13,033 nucleotides of DNA from Chloromonas sp. AAM2 (GCA_004335635.1 QAXH01006752.1:1-13033), one strand, 5' to 3'. Shown: positions 1 to 9,975, counted from the first letter of the stretch. Numbers and translations: made by a program. Notes: generated by a model from the sequence alone, not told the origin.

Positions 1-62
1 CTGCTGCTGTGCCTACCCGCAAGCTTACAGGCTGCTGCTGTGCCTACCCGCAAGCTTACAGG
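1..62. repeat. Perfect 31-bp tandem repeat, two copies
   Basis: Positions 1-31 and 32-62 are identical 31-mers beginning CTGCTGCTGTGCC. Read on the minus strand, each unit starts with CCTGTAAGC, which is a good 5' splice site (T|GTAAGC), and ends in CACAGCAGCAG. The repeat therefore duplicates the proposed donor of the last visible exon of the minus-strand gene at 60-1942, giving GT dinucleotides at 59-58 and 28-27. The same TGTAA could instead be read as a poly(A) signal. The array may continue left of the window. Confidence 0.95.
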
Positions 63-1942
63 CGTTGATGATGATTTGCAAATGCATTGTTTGTAGCCAT
101 GGCCACACCTGCCTGATTTCAAGCAGCAGTGATTGCTCAGTGTTGGCACTACGCACAGTGCACAGCGCCATGCAGTAGACCGGGAGCACAGGACACCAAA
201 GCACTGCCCGCACCTGCACAAACTCATCCGCTGTGAACCCGCCAAAGTGTATCTGCAGTGAGCCCGGCTCGTGGGCCTGGAAGAAAGCCGTGTCGCTGGC
301 AGCCGTGTCCCGCGCATCCTTGCCCCCTAGACCGGCCTGTGCAACAACGCAAGGTACAGGCACTGATTGTGGAGCATAGAATGCCAACCTCACACCAAGC
401 CAGCATGAACATGTTGCATGGCCGTTGTGCCCTCCACTGGATCCGCGGTTTGTCTCAAGCCCGGGGTCAGAGTTAATGCCTCGCACATGATGCCAGCGGG
501 ACAGGCTGGTGGATCAAAGGGATCTGATTGTCTTTGTTGCGTATGGCAATCCTGGTGTGTGGATTCACGGCACAATGGTGGCGCATTCAGGTGAAGAAGA
601 CGGTGTTTGCAAGCGAAGTCCTTGTGAGCTTTCACTCACTGATACGCCCGCCAGCACGGCCAGTGCAATGAGCAGTGCCTGCGGGTGGTGGCGTCTCACA
701 CGCTCGCTGCACAGGGCCCCCAGCAATAGCAAGGACTCGACGAACCCCACCCCTTGCAGCAGAAGCGTCCAGTCCTGGGCCCAGGGCAGCGACACACACT
801 GTATCAGTATGCGTCGTGACCGGGCACTATGTGATGCAACCTCAGGATTGAGAGAGCCCTCACTAAAACAGGAGCGTTCCTATGCCTGTCTCCGGCGCAT
901 GTCCACACTATGACAGTGCGCCTTGATACTGAATTGCATAACTCTTGACTGCGGGGGCAAGGACAGGAAGTACTGATGCTAGTAGTAGTTGGTTAAAGTA
1001 CACATGTACGTAAGGCAAGCCCGCTTGACCCATGACTAAGCAGGGCGAACGAGTGACATGCTTGTGACCTCCAGCACAGCCAGGCGTAATCATAATCATT
1101 GTGCGTGATCAGGCTGTGAACCGCATCAGCAACCTTAGAACCCATGTATGTGCGCATGCATGTCTGTGCGCGTGCGTGTATGTGTGTTTGTTGATTTAGG
1201 AGGTGCCCACACCTGCTCGGCTGGTAGCTGTGCGCGCACGTACAGCACAGCCTTGTACGTCAGCAACCGGTACAGAAGGGCTAACACCACACGTGAGACA
1301 GCCGAGCGGTAGAGGAGAATCCGCCCATCAATCTGACATGAAGCTTGACCTGGAGCCTTATGGCTGGCGGCGAAGAGTGGTTTTGAGTTCTGAGCCATCT
1401 TGCTGGTCTATCGAATATCCTGCAAACCAAAGCCAACGATCGGTTTGCTGCCTGTACGTGCATGGCATCACAGATTGATCCGAGCCAATAATGCATTCCT
1501 TCCAGCCATTATCCGGGCATTGCAGCAATTTATTGGCCTGTGACAGAGAGCCTTACCAGCTGCCCATGCACAGTTTCAATTGCATCAAGTGATTTGTGAG
1601 GTATGTCAGAGGCGGCCCACTTACATATCTGGCGGCGCATATCCTGAGTGGAACGGGTTGAACTCCCTGAGTTGCACCTTGGTGCTGTGCTGGGAAGGAC
1701 CGATGTCAGGATTGCCACTGCATCTCCTCACCTTATCTGATAAGGAAGCCAGGTGCCACTTATGGTAAGTGGTCTTCGATCCCATAACTAAACTCAAGTC
1801 GGAGTTCTGCCACAGGCACTGATGTCACATCTTCCTCCGAAACCAAAACCGCCATGGTCCAACACACCTTATTCCTTCCACAGCACTTGTGATTTGGCAA
1901 TTCCGCAATCGTATGTGCGACCCAGTTACAGTGGAAAGGCAT
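60..1942 (-). CDS. Unrecognised hydrophobic/helical protein, six exons, 3' end outside window
   Basis: I do not recognise the product. Proposed exons on the minus strand are 1942-1868, 1643-1557, 1332-1213, 774-640, 336-214 and 108-60, giving 196 residues so far. Junctions 2 to 6 rest on good sites (CAG|GTGCGG, TCA|GTGAGT, CTG|GTAAGG, acceptors ending CAG) and every internal junction is phase 0, which chance would rarely give. Exon 3 carries SRVVLALLYRLLTYKAVLY and exon 4 carries DWTLLLQGVGFVESLLLLGA followed by ALLIALAVLAG. These could be membrane segments or buried helices of a repeat protein. Exon 5 ends FGGFTADEFVQ. Exon 1 (ATG at 1942, donor AAG|GTGTGT) is the weakest, because its frame also stays open to a TAA at 1760. 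The last exon either splices at GTAAGC in the 31-bp repeat, or reads through to a TAA at 25-27 for a C-terminus 11 residues longer. No catalytic motif is visible. Confidence 0.55.
337..1212. other. Introns of the minus-strand gene, including a TG-rich tract
   Basis: The two introns here span 337-639 and 775-1212. The 1144-1192 stretch is an imperfect TG/CG dinucleotide tract just inside the proposed donor at 1212; on the gene strand it reads as CACACA-rich. No open, splice-bounded exon was seen in 775-1212, although at 438 bp this is the longest intron of the gene and a missed small exon is possible. Confidence 0.5.
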
Positions 1943-2018
1943 CTGGAGTCCGAGCCTTCTAAAGACCTTTTAACAATTTGCAACCAGCCGCAATCCCACA
2001 CGAACGAGTTGGCGAACC
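1943..2018. promoter_or_regulatory. Possible shared divergent promoter
   Basis: Only 76 bp separate the proposed minus-strand ATG (1942) from the plus-strand ATG (2019). If both starts are right, both 5' UTRs and the core promoter sit in this stretch, or the two transcripts overlap at their 5' ends. No clear TATA box was seen; TTTTAACAATTTG at 1968-1980 is the only A/T-rich element. The call depends on the uncertain first exon of the minus-strand gene. Confidence 0.3.
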
Positions 2019-5000
2019 ATGGGAGGAATGGGCCTGCTCCGCAAGCGACAGGATACTCGAGCGAATAAACCTTCAGAGGAGGCAGAATTACTGATTGCCT
2101 CGTGGGACGACGAGCTCAATAAGCGGGACGCCAAGCAACAGTGTGTCGACGTGCAGTCCTCGGAGTTCAGATGCTGGGCTCAAGTGGAGGTGAGCCAGTG
2201 ATGCCAGCCAGTGCACGCGACATCTGGCAGTCCCTGCATGGCATGCTCCAACAACCCTTGCATAAGCTATACAGGCAGCCAGCCATACCACACTCTATCA
2301 TCAAACAACGTTTCGTCTGCAGGTTGTCGAGAACGTGCTAGCTTCTGCGCGCGCGGCGGTCGAGAAGGGTGACCACAGGCCCGCCTTTCAGCAACTGGAG
2401 GCGCTCAGTCTGCTTATGGAGCAAGAAGACGATTGGAGAGGTAAGATGTCGCTCGCTTAACCTGTGCCGGTGCGAGGGCATCTGTCGATTTGCCGCTTTC
2501 TGATGCTTTCTGCAAGCATGCTTAGGTTTCTTCCGAGGGCTTCCATCTCATGACTTCACCAATGCGGCAGATGCACACCAGCGTGGCCGTGACAATTGTT
2601 GGCTGTGCCCAGCGCTGGCGGCCTGTGCCGTCCATGAGTACCAATATTTGTCGTCGTCTTTCAGCTCACTGCGGCTTGCCATATCGATACGCAGGCGTTC
2701 CTGACACCTGCCGTTCACGGCTTTTGCACCTGCTGATGGCGGCTTGGGTCACCGTAACTAGGTTGTTGGCTTCTTCGGAAGAGCTGGAGGAGATACCGAA
2801 TTGGAGGTAGGTGGGCGATCTCTGAGCTCGTCCAACACTTGAAGTAGTTGGAGTGGTTGTGAAAGGTCGTGCATGCAGCTCGTGCGCAAGGGGACAAGGT
2901 CCGGCAGCAGACACGTACACAAAGAACAGCTCCTCAGCTTCACCTGGCACCACATTCACGTGGGTCTGGTTTCGTGCTGTTGTCTGCCTTCAGGTTTGTT
3001 CTACGTCGCGCCATCACAAGTGGGGAGCAGCTGGCCAGCACATGTCCAGGCGCGCTAGCCACACCTCCTGGAGCAGAAATCCTGCAGGCATTTGTGGATG
3101 GGACCAGCGATGATGTGCAGGAGGATGACCAGCAGGAGGCTGGCAAGCCAGAGCAACAGGTTAGCAGGACCAATGGGCATAGCCAGTTGGAAACACTAGC
3201 CTGCATTGCTTCCCTGCCAAACTAATTCCATGCAGTGACGAAGCGGTGAATGCACATGAACTCCATGTACTCACGTGTCTAGACGCTAGGGAACCTGGCC
3301 ACTTGGGAAAACCACCTGGCAAGCATTTGCATCTGTCTGCACCTGCTGCGCTGTGCAGATCGCCAGCGAGCTGCTTGACTTTGAGGCTCAGTATGTGGCA
3401 TACGTTTCCCAGCCTGGGCGCACAGCTCGGGGCACATTGGGCGGGGACTACTACGACTTGACAAACCCTGAGCGGCTTGCGGTAAGGCCACCTGCACATC
3501 CACCACTTCAATGGCCTGTGGAAAACATCGTTGGTAAGGATTGTTGCTGTGACCGGCCAAGAACTGAGCCACTGTGCGGCTGCGCTGGCGTCCACAGGTG
3601 CACGTGAAGGGCACAGCGGCTGCTAGCGGGGATCAAACTGGGGTGTCAACTGGCTCAGGATGTCATCCGGGCGCACAGGCAGAGGAATCACTTCAAGGTG
3701 AGGCTGGTGTGAGGCCAGGGACGCACGACCATGTGTTTCGCTTGGTGTGCTTCCATCATCACAGGAGGCAGCAGCCAGGGGTGCGCGGGCATACTGCAGG
3801 TGCTGCTACAGGGCAGAAACGGCAGGCTGGCTCAAGACAGCTGAGTTCAGGGTACACAGCATTATCTCTTGAGCGGGGTCTGGCTTGTGTGATTTGGTTT
3901 TCGCAGATGCAGTGGACCAGCTTGATGGCAAGCGATCCAGGCCAGATGGTGACGCTGACTTGGACGCAGAGCGCGGCCGTCTGTCTTCGCTGGACGATGT
4001 AGCCCAGCGGCCCGTGCTCATGCGTGTGATTGCGCGCCTGCCCGCCTCACACCCGCTGCGGGGGGATGTGGAACGTGAGCTGGGTGTGCAGGTGGGCACT
4101 GACGCATGGTCGGACGTGCTGGCAAAGGCGGTGGCGGCGGCAGAGGCAGCAGGGCATGTTTTGCCACCGCCAGCAGACGCCGATAGCACAGAGCAGCCAC
4201 TGCCGTTGCCCAGCCTTGGGTTGGAAAGCGCGTTCACATGCGCCGCGCAGCAACGGCTAGGAGACGAAGACGGCGGCAGCGGAGTGGCTGTGCTGGGAGA
4301 CGTCACTCGGGTGCGAGCGGACAGCAGCGCGGGCGGTGCGGGGAGCTTGTTCGGGTCGTTCGTATTGTTTGGGCATGACGCGGGCGTGGGTGACGAGGAG
4401 GATTTGTTGGGCGGGAGCACGGTGATGGATGGGTTGAGCAAGGCAGCGGGGGAGCAGGCGCCTAAGGCACACCAGTCGGTGGAGGATGCAGCGGTTTCTT
4501 TCAGCAGTGCGGCCAGCACACGCTCCGTGGTGATGATGCCGCTTTCAGGGATGGGAACAACCAACACAGCGCCTGCCATGGCCGTCCTTGCACCGCTCAT
4601 ACCATCCGGTAACCAAGGCGGCGAAATCAGCGAGGATGCAGGTATTGATTTTTTGTTGGGTGATGATGTTCAGGCAGGCGCTGCGGGGTGTGTGCGGGCG
4701 GGAGCTGGTTTGACGGGCTGCACCAGCGGCTTGTGGGACGTCAGCGAGGTGTCGGAATGCAGGGCGAACACGGCGTCTGTGGGGCCTGCAGGGAGCCTGC
4801 AAGGGGCGTCCATTAACGGGGATGACTACGGTGCGTACGGTGGGGAGCTGGATGCGAGTTGGCTGATGGATTCGGAGGAGGGCGAGGGGGCGGGGAATGC
4901 CGCAGGGGGTTGGGCGCAGGGGGCGAGTCTGGGCGGAGGAGGTCTGTTGTCGCCGTCAGGGGGGCCGGTGGGCAGCAAGCGTACAGCGTCCCTGCTGATC

Positions 5001-5036
5001 CCGCGAGTGCCCAGTAAGCTGTCCCGCATGACATAG
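2019..5036 (+). CDS. Unrecognised 649-residue protein, seven exons, low-complexity C-terminal half
   Basis: I do not recognise the family. Exons are 2019-2189, 2323-2440, 2665-2806, 2994-3159, 3359-3481, 3598-3697 and 3907-5036. They total 1950 nt, an exact multiple of three ending in TAG, with matching phases (0, 1, 2, 0, 0, 1) at all six junctions. The sites are strong: GAG|GTGAGC, GAG|GTAAGA, GAG|GTAGGT, CAG|GTTAGC, GCG|GTAAGG and AAG|GTGAGG. The start is in a good context (ACCATGG). Residues 15-190 look helical, with a charged segment near 20-45 (SWDDELNKRDAKQQ), an LLHLLMAAW stretch and an acidic patch at about 180-195 (SDDVQEDDQQE). Residues 300-649 are rich in Gly, Ala, Ser and Asp with few aromatics and are probably disordered. 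The basic end (KRTASLLIPRVPSKLSRMT) could hold a nuclear signal, which is an inference. An AG at 3764-3765 inside the last intron could start an extra exon, but that reading meets an in-frame TGA before a suitable donor. Confidence 0.75.
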
Positions 5037-5097
5037 CCGGGGATACGCTGTGAGGCTGTAGACTGGCTCCACGTCAGGCCGGTTAGGATGCATGCAA

Positions 5098-5146
5098 CCA
5101 CAACGGACACACCACAACGGACGGGTGGTGTGCAACCACAACGGAC
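5098..5146. repeat. Three copies of CCACAACGGAC
   Basis: Exact copies lie at 5098-5108, 5112-5122 and 5136-5146, just after the stop codon at 5034-5036. The spacing is uneven (14 and 24 bp), so this is a degenerate local repeat rather than a clean array. The first and third copies share the longer GCAACCACAACGGAC. Confidence 0.85.
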
Positions 5147-5775
5147 TCATGAGCGCCACAGCAATGGTGCAGCAACAACTGTTTGGTCGGCACCCCCTGA
5201 AGCTTGTTCGCTAGCAGAAATGCACGCATAGCTTTCTTGCCTGTGTTGCCAACGTGCAACACCAGTGCTGCTTGGAATGTTTGGGGCATGTGTTGTGGTG
5301 CGCCCTTTTTCTTTCGTGTGTATCAGTAAACTCAATTCTAATCTTCGGTTTTGAGATTGTTGAACCGAGTAGGCTTGGATGCGTTTTTGGCACCAGCATG
5401 CAGGCATGTGCCAGTTGGGTAGGCTCACGAACCATTTCAACCCGTCGAGTCTGTCCCTGTCGTTGATAGTTGGTGCGGGCGCTTGCTATCATCGAGCTTG
5501 TGCCTGTGCCCAGTGGACGCGTGATTGGGATGGGGCTGTGCAACTGCGTACAGTTGTAGAACTGAAAAGGATGGCATGGCGATGGTACAGTTTGCAGCTG
5601 CAACACTTCACACAAAGCTCGGTGTGGGTTGTAGCCGCAAAGCAAGCAGCATACACACACTTGTGAGGGGCAGGCTCCTGGTGGCGACAGTAGTTGTGGT
5701 TCCCGTGAGCTGGGGACTGTACGTAGAACAGCATGTGCTCTGACTTCATGCCTGCACTTGCGTTTCCAGTGTAGG

Positions 5776-5780
5776 TGTAA
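5776..5780 (+). terminator. TGTAA poly(A) signal candidate
   Basis: TGTAA is the usual chlorophyte poly(A) signal. This is the first copy on the plus strand after the stop at 5036 (about 740 nt downstream). Further copies at 6271-6275 and 6585-6589 are alternatives. Confidence 0.35.
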
Positions 5781-6584
5781 TATAGGTGTCTGATGAACGA
5801 ATAGAACAGGCCATGAGGGTGGATGTCGGGGAAGCATAGTGTTTAAGAGATGGGTCGGGTTTGAAGAGGAATGCTCGACCAAGCCTGCACTACAGCGCTT
5901 TGGGTGTCTGATACACTTGACCTTTGTGCCTCTGCACACATGCACGTGCCAAGTTTTGGCTTGCTGAGATCGCACTTGAAGTGTTGAACTTGATGTTTCC
6001 AAACTAACTTTTGTATTCAAGCTACCATCAAACCTGAGCTGCACAAACTCCCAATCCTCAACAAAAGAAACCAAGCTCTGGCAGGGCTGCCTGCCAGGCA
6101 AGGGTCAGGAAAAGAACATGAGCAGCAGCAGCCTCGACATATCAGTCCTGCCTCGCTTTTGGTGCTGGTTCGTTGGGCTTAACTGAGCCTTTGGGTTTGT
6201 ACAACAGTTGGGTTTTGTCTGAATGAACATGGCAGCGTTTTCAGATAACGATTTGATGGCATACTGCCTTTGTAATAGACTGATACAGGCACACATGCGG
6301 CCCATGCACCAGCGGGTTGTGGCAACCTGTGCGCACTCCCTGCTGTAGTTCTTAACACTGCTGTTGCAGCAACCTGATTTGTCGTTGAACGATTGCCTAC
6401 CTCTTCAAGTTTTCTTTCGTTGCGTTTGGTGTGCTGGTGTTTTGGCTTTGCTCAGCAGGCGTGTCATATATGTGTCAGTATGTGGTCACGCGAACAGTCA
6501 GTGTCTTGCCATTTTGTGTGCTGGCATCAAGCCTGACTCCCTGATCTTGGGTCTGCCGCACACTGTTGCGCAATGACTTGTGCC

Positions 6585-6589
6585 TGTAA
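6585..6589 (+). terminator. TGTAA poly(A) signal candidate, distal
   Basis: This TGTAA sits in CTTGTGCCTGTAAGG, a T/G-rich setting typical of algal transcript ends. It would give a 3' UTR of about 1.55-1.57 kb for the gene ending at 5036. Confidence 0.35.
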
Positions 6590-6600
6590 GGAGGATGACA

Positions 6601-7082
6601 AGATGTACCATGCTTTCTCCCGTCTAGTTGCTACTACTCGTCTAACACATACATGAGCCAGGACGTGCTGTACAGGCTACTGTCAGATGTAGATGTATAT
6701 AGAAAAGATCGTCATTCGCTTCCAATCCGTGAGCGTGCGAATGGCGTGCACGCCCACATTGTGACAGATCGCATTGTACAAACAGCCGATAGATGTGTTG
6801 ATTGCACATTGTCTTATCATCCTTCCCATCTGCTTTCTGTGTCATCATCATCACATGATTTTTCATGGTTTAACCCAGTATACAGCAGCTAGGCACAAAA
6901 TCTCTCCAAGGAATACGCACCTGACAATCTCTCTTCAGGTGTTCAGGTATTTGTGACCTAACTTCTTCAGCCCAGCCTGAGCAGGAGCTGCATTGTTTCG
7001 CTTGTAAACTTGCACCTTTCTGTCAGTTCCTCTCCAACAGACAGCTTGCATAACACATTCTGCAGGACACGTCCACGTCTTG
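6601..7082. other. Convergent intergenic spacer
   Basis: This lies between the last TGTAA candidate of the plus-strand gene and the TGTAA of the minus-strand phosphatase. I found no open frame with splice signals, no tRNA-like fold and no repeat. A 79-codon plus-strand frame at 6653-6892 shows no recognisable motif and was not called. Confidence 0.5.
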
Positions 7083-7087
7083 TTACA
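7083..7087 (-). terminator. TGTAA poly(A) signal of the histidine phosphatase gene
   Basis: TTACA on the plus strand reads TGTAA on the gene strand. It is the first such signal downstream of the stop codon at 7390 and implies a 3' UTR of roughly 310-330 nt, normal for a green alga. Confidence 0.6.
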
Positions 7088-7389
7088 TTTGTTGCATGTA
7101 AGGAGGAAAATCGCAGGTGATGCAGAGGGAAAGTCAGTCCGGCACAATACATTTACTGTACGCTATATACACTGCGGAGAGTTGAGTGGAAGTCTTCAGA
7201 GGTCCTCAACCCTTGTTGAATAGATAGTACCCGGATGAATTGTTAGTAACAGTCCTGGCCTGTCTAACAAATCAAATCACTACTTCAGAGCATGGGATCT
7301 CTCGACGATTAGGGTTTGTTGTGTTGTCTGCACATTTATCCATCTTGCGAACGAGCGTTGGCAGCCAGTGAGTCATACATTTGCATCGC

Positions 7390-9975
7390 TCAGTTCAGCC
7401 TCTTGAGCTCGCAGTTCTCAAATGCACAGTCCCGAATGTGGAAGTGGGGGTCGCCTCCCTTAGGAGCCATGGATGCCTGCAAGTCAGGAGCGAAGCAACA
7501 GAAGAAATATTTATGAGTGGTGCACTGGGGGCCGCTGAGGCCGGGGAGTGGCTGTGCCCAGATGTCATACGATGTACGACAGTAACTCTCTAAAAGCAGT
7601 TGCACACATATTCGTTTATGCTGTTTGTGGACTGCTCTGCACAAGTTATTTTTGATGCTTCATCACACGCATTGGTTTGTGCAGACAACAGAACAGACCT
7701 TACACCGCCCCTGGTTGTGCTATCAGCATAAACTATTACTATATTCCCCACTGACCTCTTATCCTATTCATCAGTGCCGGTTCCTCACCTGGCAGATTGA
7801 GCACACATCGCCGTGTGACACCAGAAGGATGTTTCGCCCCTGGTAGGTGGACTCCAGCTCCTGTGACAAATACATACATTGGAGGTCAGAAGTAGCATGT
7901 GTTTCGTCATTGTCAAAGTGCAGTACACATCTGCCATTTCAAGTAGCGACAGCAGTGCCAAAGCTCTGCCCTACAGCTAAGGACAGGATATATTTTATTG
8001 TTCCTCCGACGCAGCAAACAACCGCCACTGCAAGTCCAAAGCTGGTCTCTCGTTGCTTGTCCTCCCACCTGGAAGAGTCCCTTGAGGCGAGTGATGACCA
8101 TGTTGACGCTCTCCCCATCGCCGCCGGGGCGTGCGTCCAGGTCCTCTGTGTCCTTGGCCCAGGCGGCGTCATAGTTACCTGAAACAACCGCAACAGACAC
8201 GTGTGTTTACAGTTGTGGGCAACCACCTTGTCAACGCCAACCTCGAAAGCCTAGTGTAGACAGCCAGAACAGGCCCTCTGACAAAAGCAGAGCTGATGCT
8301 CCGCTCGCATGTGCTTAGCTTTCCCTAGCTTCCCTACTCCATTGCCATTGTTGCCATTGCCATTGTTATCTCCATTTGATTTGATTGCTTTGTGCATGCA
8401 CCCGAGTCTCATGCACCCAATTCCACGCGGCATGGTTGTCCCTGCACTCGCTGAGTTGAAAGCCATAACGAATGTCTGCCTGGTGGCCTGGGAGCAGTCT
8501 GCTGCTCACCTGCGTACGGCCCCAGCTCAGCGGCCGCCCCGAAGCTGCGCTCAACCAGCTCCTCCCTGACCTGGAAGGACTCGGGCAGAACGTTCACCTG
8601 CGACATGGCACATCAGTCATGGTAGGGCTCGCGTCAGGAGTGCAGAAGGCTATACATGCACTTGCATGTACTACACTGACTGCATGGAAGCGGTTGTGGG
8701 AGCATGAAACAGCAAAGGAGGAGAATTTCAAAGGCCTGTTTGCCTTGGACCCGAACAGCCATCATATCAGCAGGGATGCCAGCAAACAGCGTGTTGCACT
8801 GGCCACAATAACGTTACGTTGTTGTTTGCTAACATGCAGGTATGACGACCGCAGCTGGTCAAGTGCTGATGGACAAGCCGCCTGTCGGCACTCAGCGCAC
8901 CTCTGCGGCTGCCAGCTTGGCCGTTTCCATCGTCCTGGCGAAGGGTGAAACCATCACCAGGCAGGGCTGCTCGGCACCCTGAAGGTGCTCAGCCAGCTTC
9001 TTCCTGCACGCACCATCATAAGGCGCATCAATCATGTCGCAGCTGCGCCTGGCCTGTGTTTGCCTTGATTGCTACGGTTACAAAATATGTGATTGATGCA
9101 ATGACAGTGTCAGTAGCAGGGGCGACCATGCAAGAGATTTGGAGTAAACACAGCCTTGCAGGTTGATATGCATGTTTTTGCACGGACTGTGAGTGAAGCT
9201 TCCACATCGTGCCCAACAGGAGGCAGGTCCTGTATGCTGGTGCGCCAAGCAAGCCAGTGGCACCGTTGTTCGACATACACCCTAGCAGACAACCATAACA
9301 CGATCGCCACTGGACCTGACCAGCAGGTAAGCATGCAAGCCCGCAACCTACCCTGCGGCTGTAGCCTGCTCTTTACCGAGTGGCGCCAGGCCCCACTTTT
9401 CCATCACGCCATTCTCCTGCAAGCGTAGTTCAGCAGCAGCATAGCAGGTAATGCATTCTTTTGATGCATCCAGGTGCAGACGCCCTCCTGCCATTTGCAT
9501 GCTACATGCTGTATGGGCTATGGTCTACCATGGTGCGAGTGCACACTGTTGTGCCACCACACAGCTGGTTTGCTGGGTCTGACATCTCACCCTGGTGCTG
9601 ACGATTACTTCTGCCTCATTGGCCAAGCTGCGGCCGTGTCTGAGCAGCCTACACGGTAAGGAGGCAAGGAGTCAATGAGAGCGGCAGAGACAAGCAGAGC
9701 AGCGTGTGGAGCTTGAGCAGGACTGATGCAACAAAAAAGCGAGCATGATGCTGCCAGGAAGCTGCATTTGCGGGTCTGATGCGCTGTGAGAGGCTGGCCT
9801 CAGGGCGCAATGTGTTGGAGGCAGACCTTCTCTGCCTGCTACCTTGGAGAGCATTCGACACTGCTCAAGCCAATGTGCAGCCACTACGGGCTGACGGACT
9901 GTCGTCTCACCAGTACGTGTTGTTGTACTTCTTCTCGCCTGTGAGCGCAGCCTGAATCTTTGCAATAACGCCCAT
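7390..9975 (-). CDS. Histidine phosphatase (phosphoglycerate mutase-like), complete, eight exons
   Basis: Exons on the minus strand are 9975-9911, 9648-9591, 9416-9352, 9003-8901, 8597-8510, 8178-8069, 7860-7789 and 7476-7390. They total 648 nt, coding for 215 residues, and all seven junctions match in phase. Motifs of the family appear in order: LLRHGRSLAN with the phospho-acceptor His26 (the RHG motif is split from the N-terminus by intron 1), ENGV...LAPLGKEQA (42-58), SPFART with Arg86, LVERSFG with the likely acid Glu113, GGDGESV (145-151), and LLVSHGD with the second His179. The pattern matches the plant phosphoglycerate mutase-like group (SPFSRT, LRERYFG, GGES, VSHGD) rather than glycolytic mutase. 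It probably removes phosphate from a small molecule; the substrate cannot be told from sequence. The start is the first ATG after an in-frame TAG in the 5' region. No transit peptide is evident, so a cytosolic enzyme is likely. The C-terminus after SHGD is short (35 residues) and ends CELKRLN. Confidence 0.93.
8339..8365. repeat. CCATTG hexamer repeat in intron 5 of the phosphatase
   Basis: CCATTG occurs at 8339-8344, 8345-8350, 8354-8359 and 8360-8365, as two pairs separated by TTG. It lies wholly inside the intron between exons 5 and 6 and is an ordinary short microsatellite. Confidence 0.9.
8653..8670. repeat. Perfect 8-bp inverted repeat with 2-bp spacer
   Basis: TACATGCA at 8653-8660 is followed by CT and TGCATGTA at 8663-8670. 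It lies in intron 4 of the phosphatase, about 70 nt after the exon 4 side acceptor region when read toward exon 5. It could form a small hairpin in the pre-mRNA; chance is equally possible. Confidence 0.8.

Larger units (their letters stand above)
5037..6600 (+). other. Probable long 3' UTR of the upstream plus-strand gene
   Basis: No splice-bounded exon was found on either strand. The DNA is T/G-rich, as chlorophyte 3' UTRs are, and contains TGTAA at 5776-5780, 6271-6275 and 6585-6589. Any of these could be the used signal, giving a UTR of about 0.75 to 1.57 kb. The long open frame on the opposite strand (6101-5211) is Cys/His/Pro-rich with no recognisable domain and is probably chance. Confidence 0.5.

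Noticed and set aside
3766..3820. Possible extra exon after CATCACAG in the last intron of the plus-strand gene
   Set aside because: In the required phase it meets a TGA before any donor of the right phase. Exon 6 joins directly to the exon at 3907 with matching phase.
3806..4600. Minus-strand open frame of 264 codons
   Set aside because: It is antisense to the large last exon of the plus-strand gene. Its Ala/Pro/Ser-rich translation mirrors that exon's GC-rich codons.
5211..6101. Long minus-strand open frame (296 codons)
   Set aside because: It lies opposite the 3' UTR, is rich in Cys, His, Pro and Ser with no recognisable domain, and shows no promoter or consistent codon preference. It is probably a chance frame.
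8472..8948. Plus-strand open frame of 158 codons
   Set aside because: It overlaps phosphatase exons 4 and 5 on the opposite strand, whose motifs are unmistakable.
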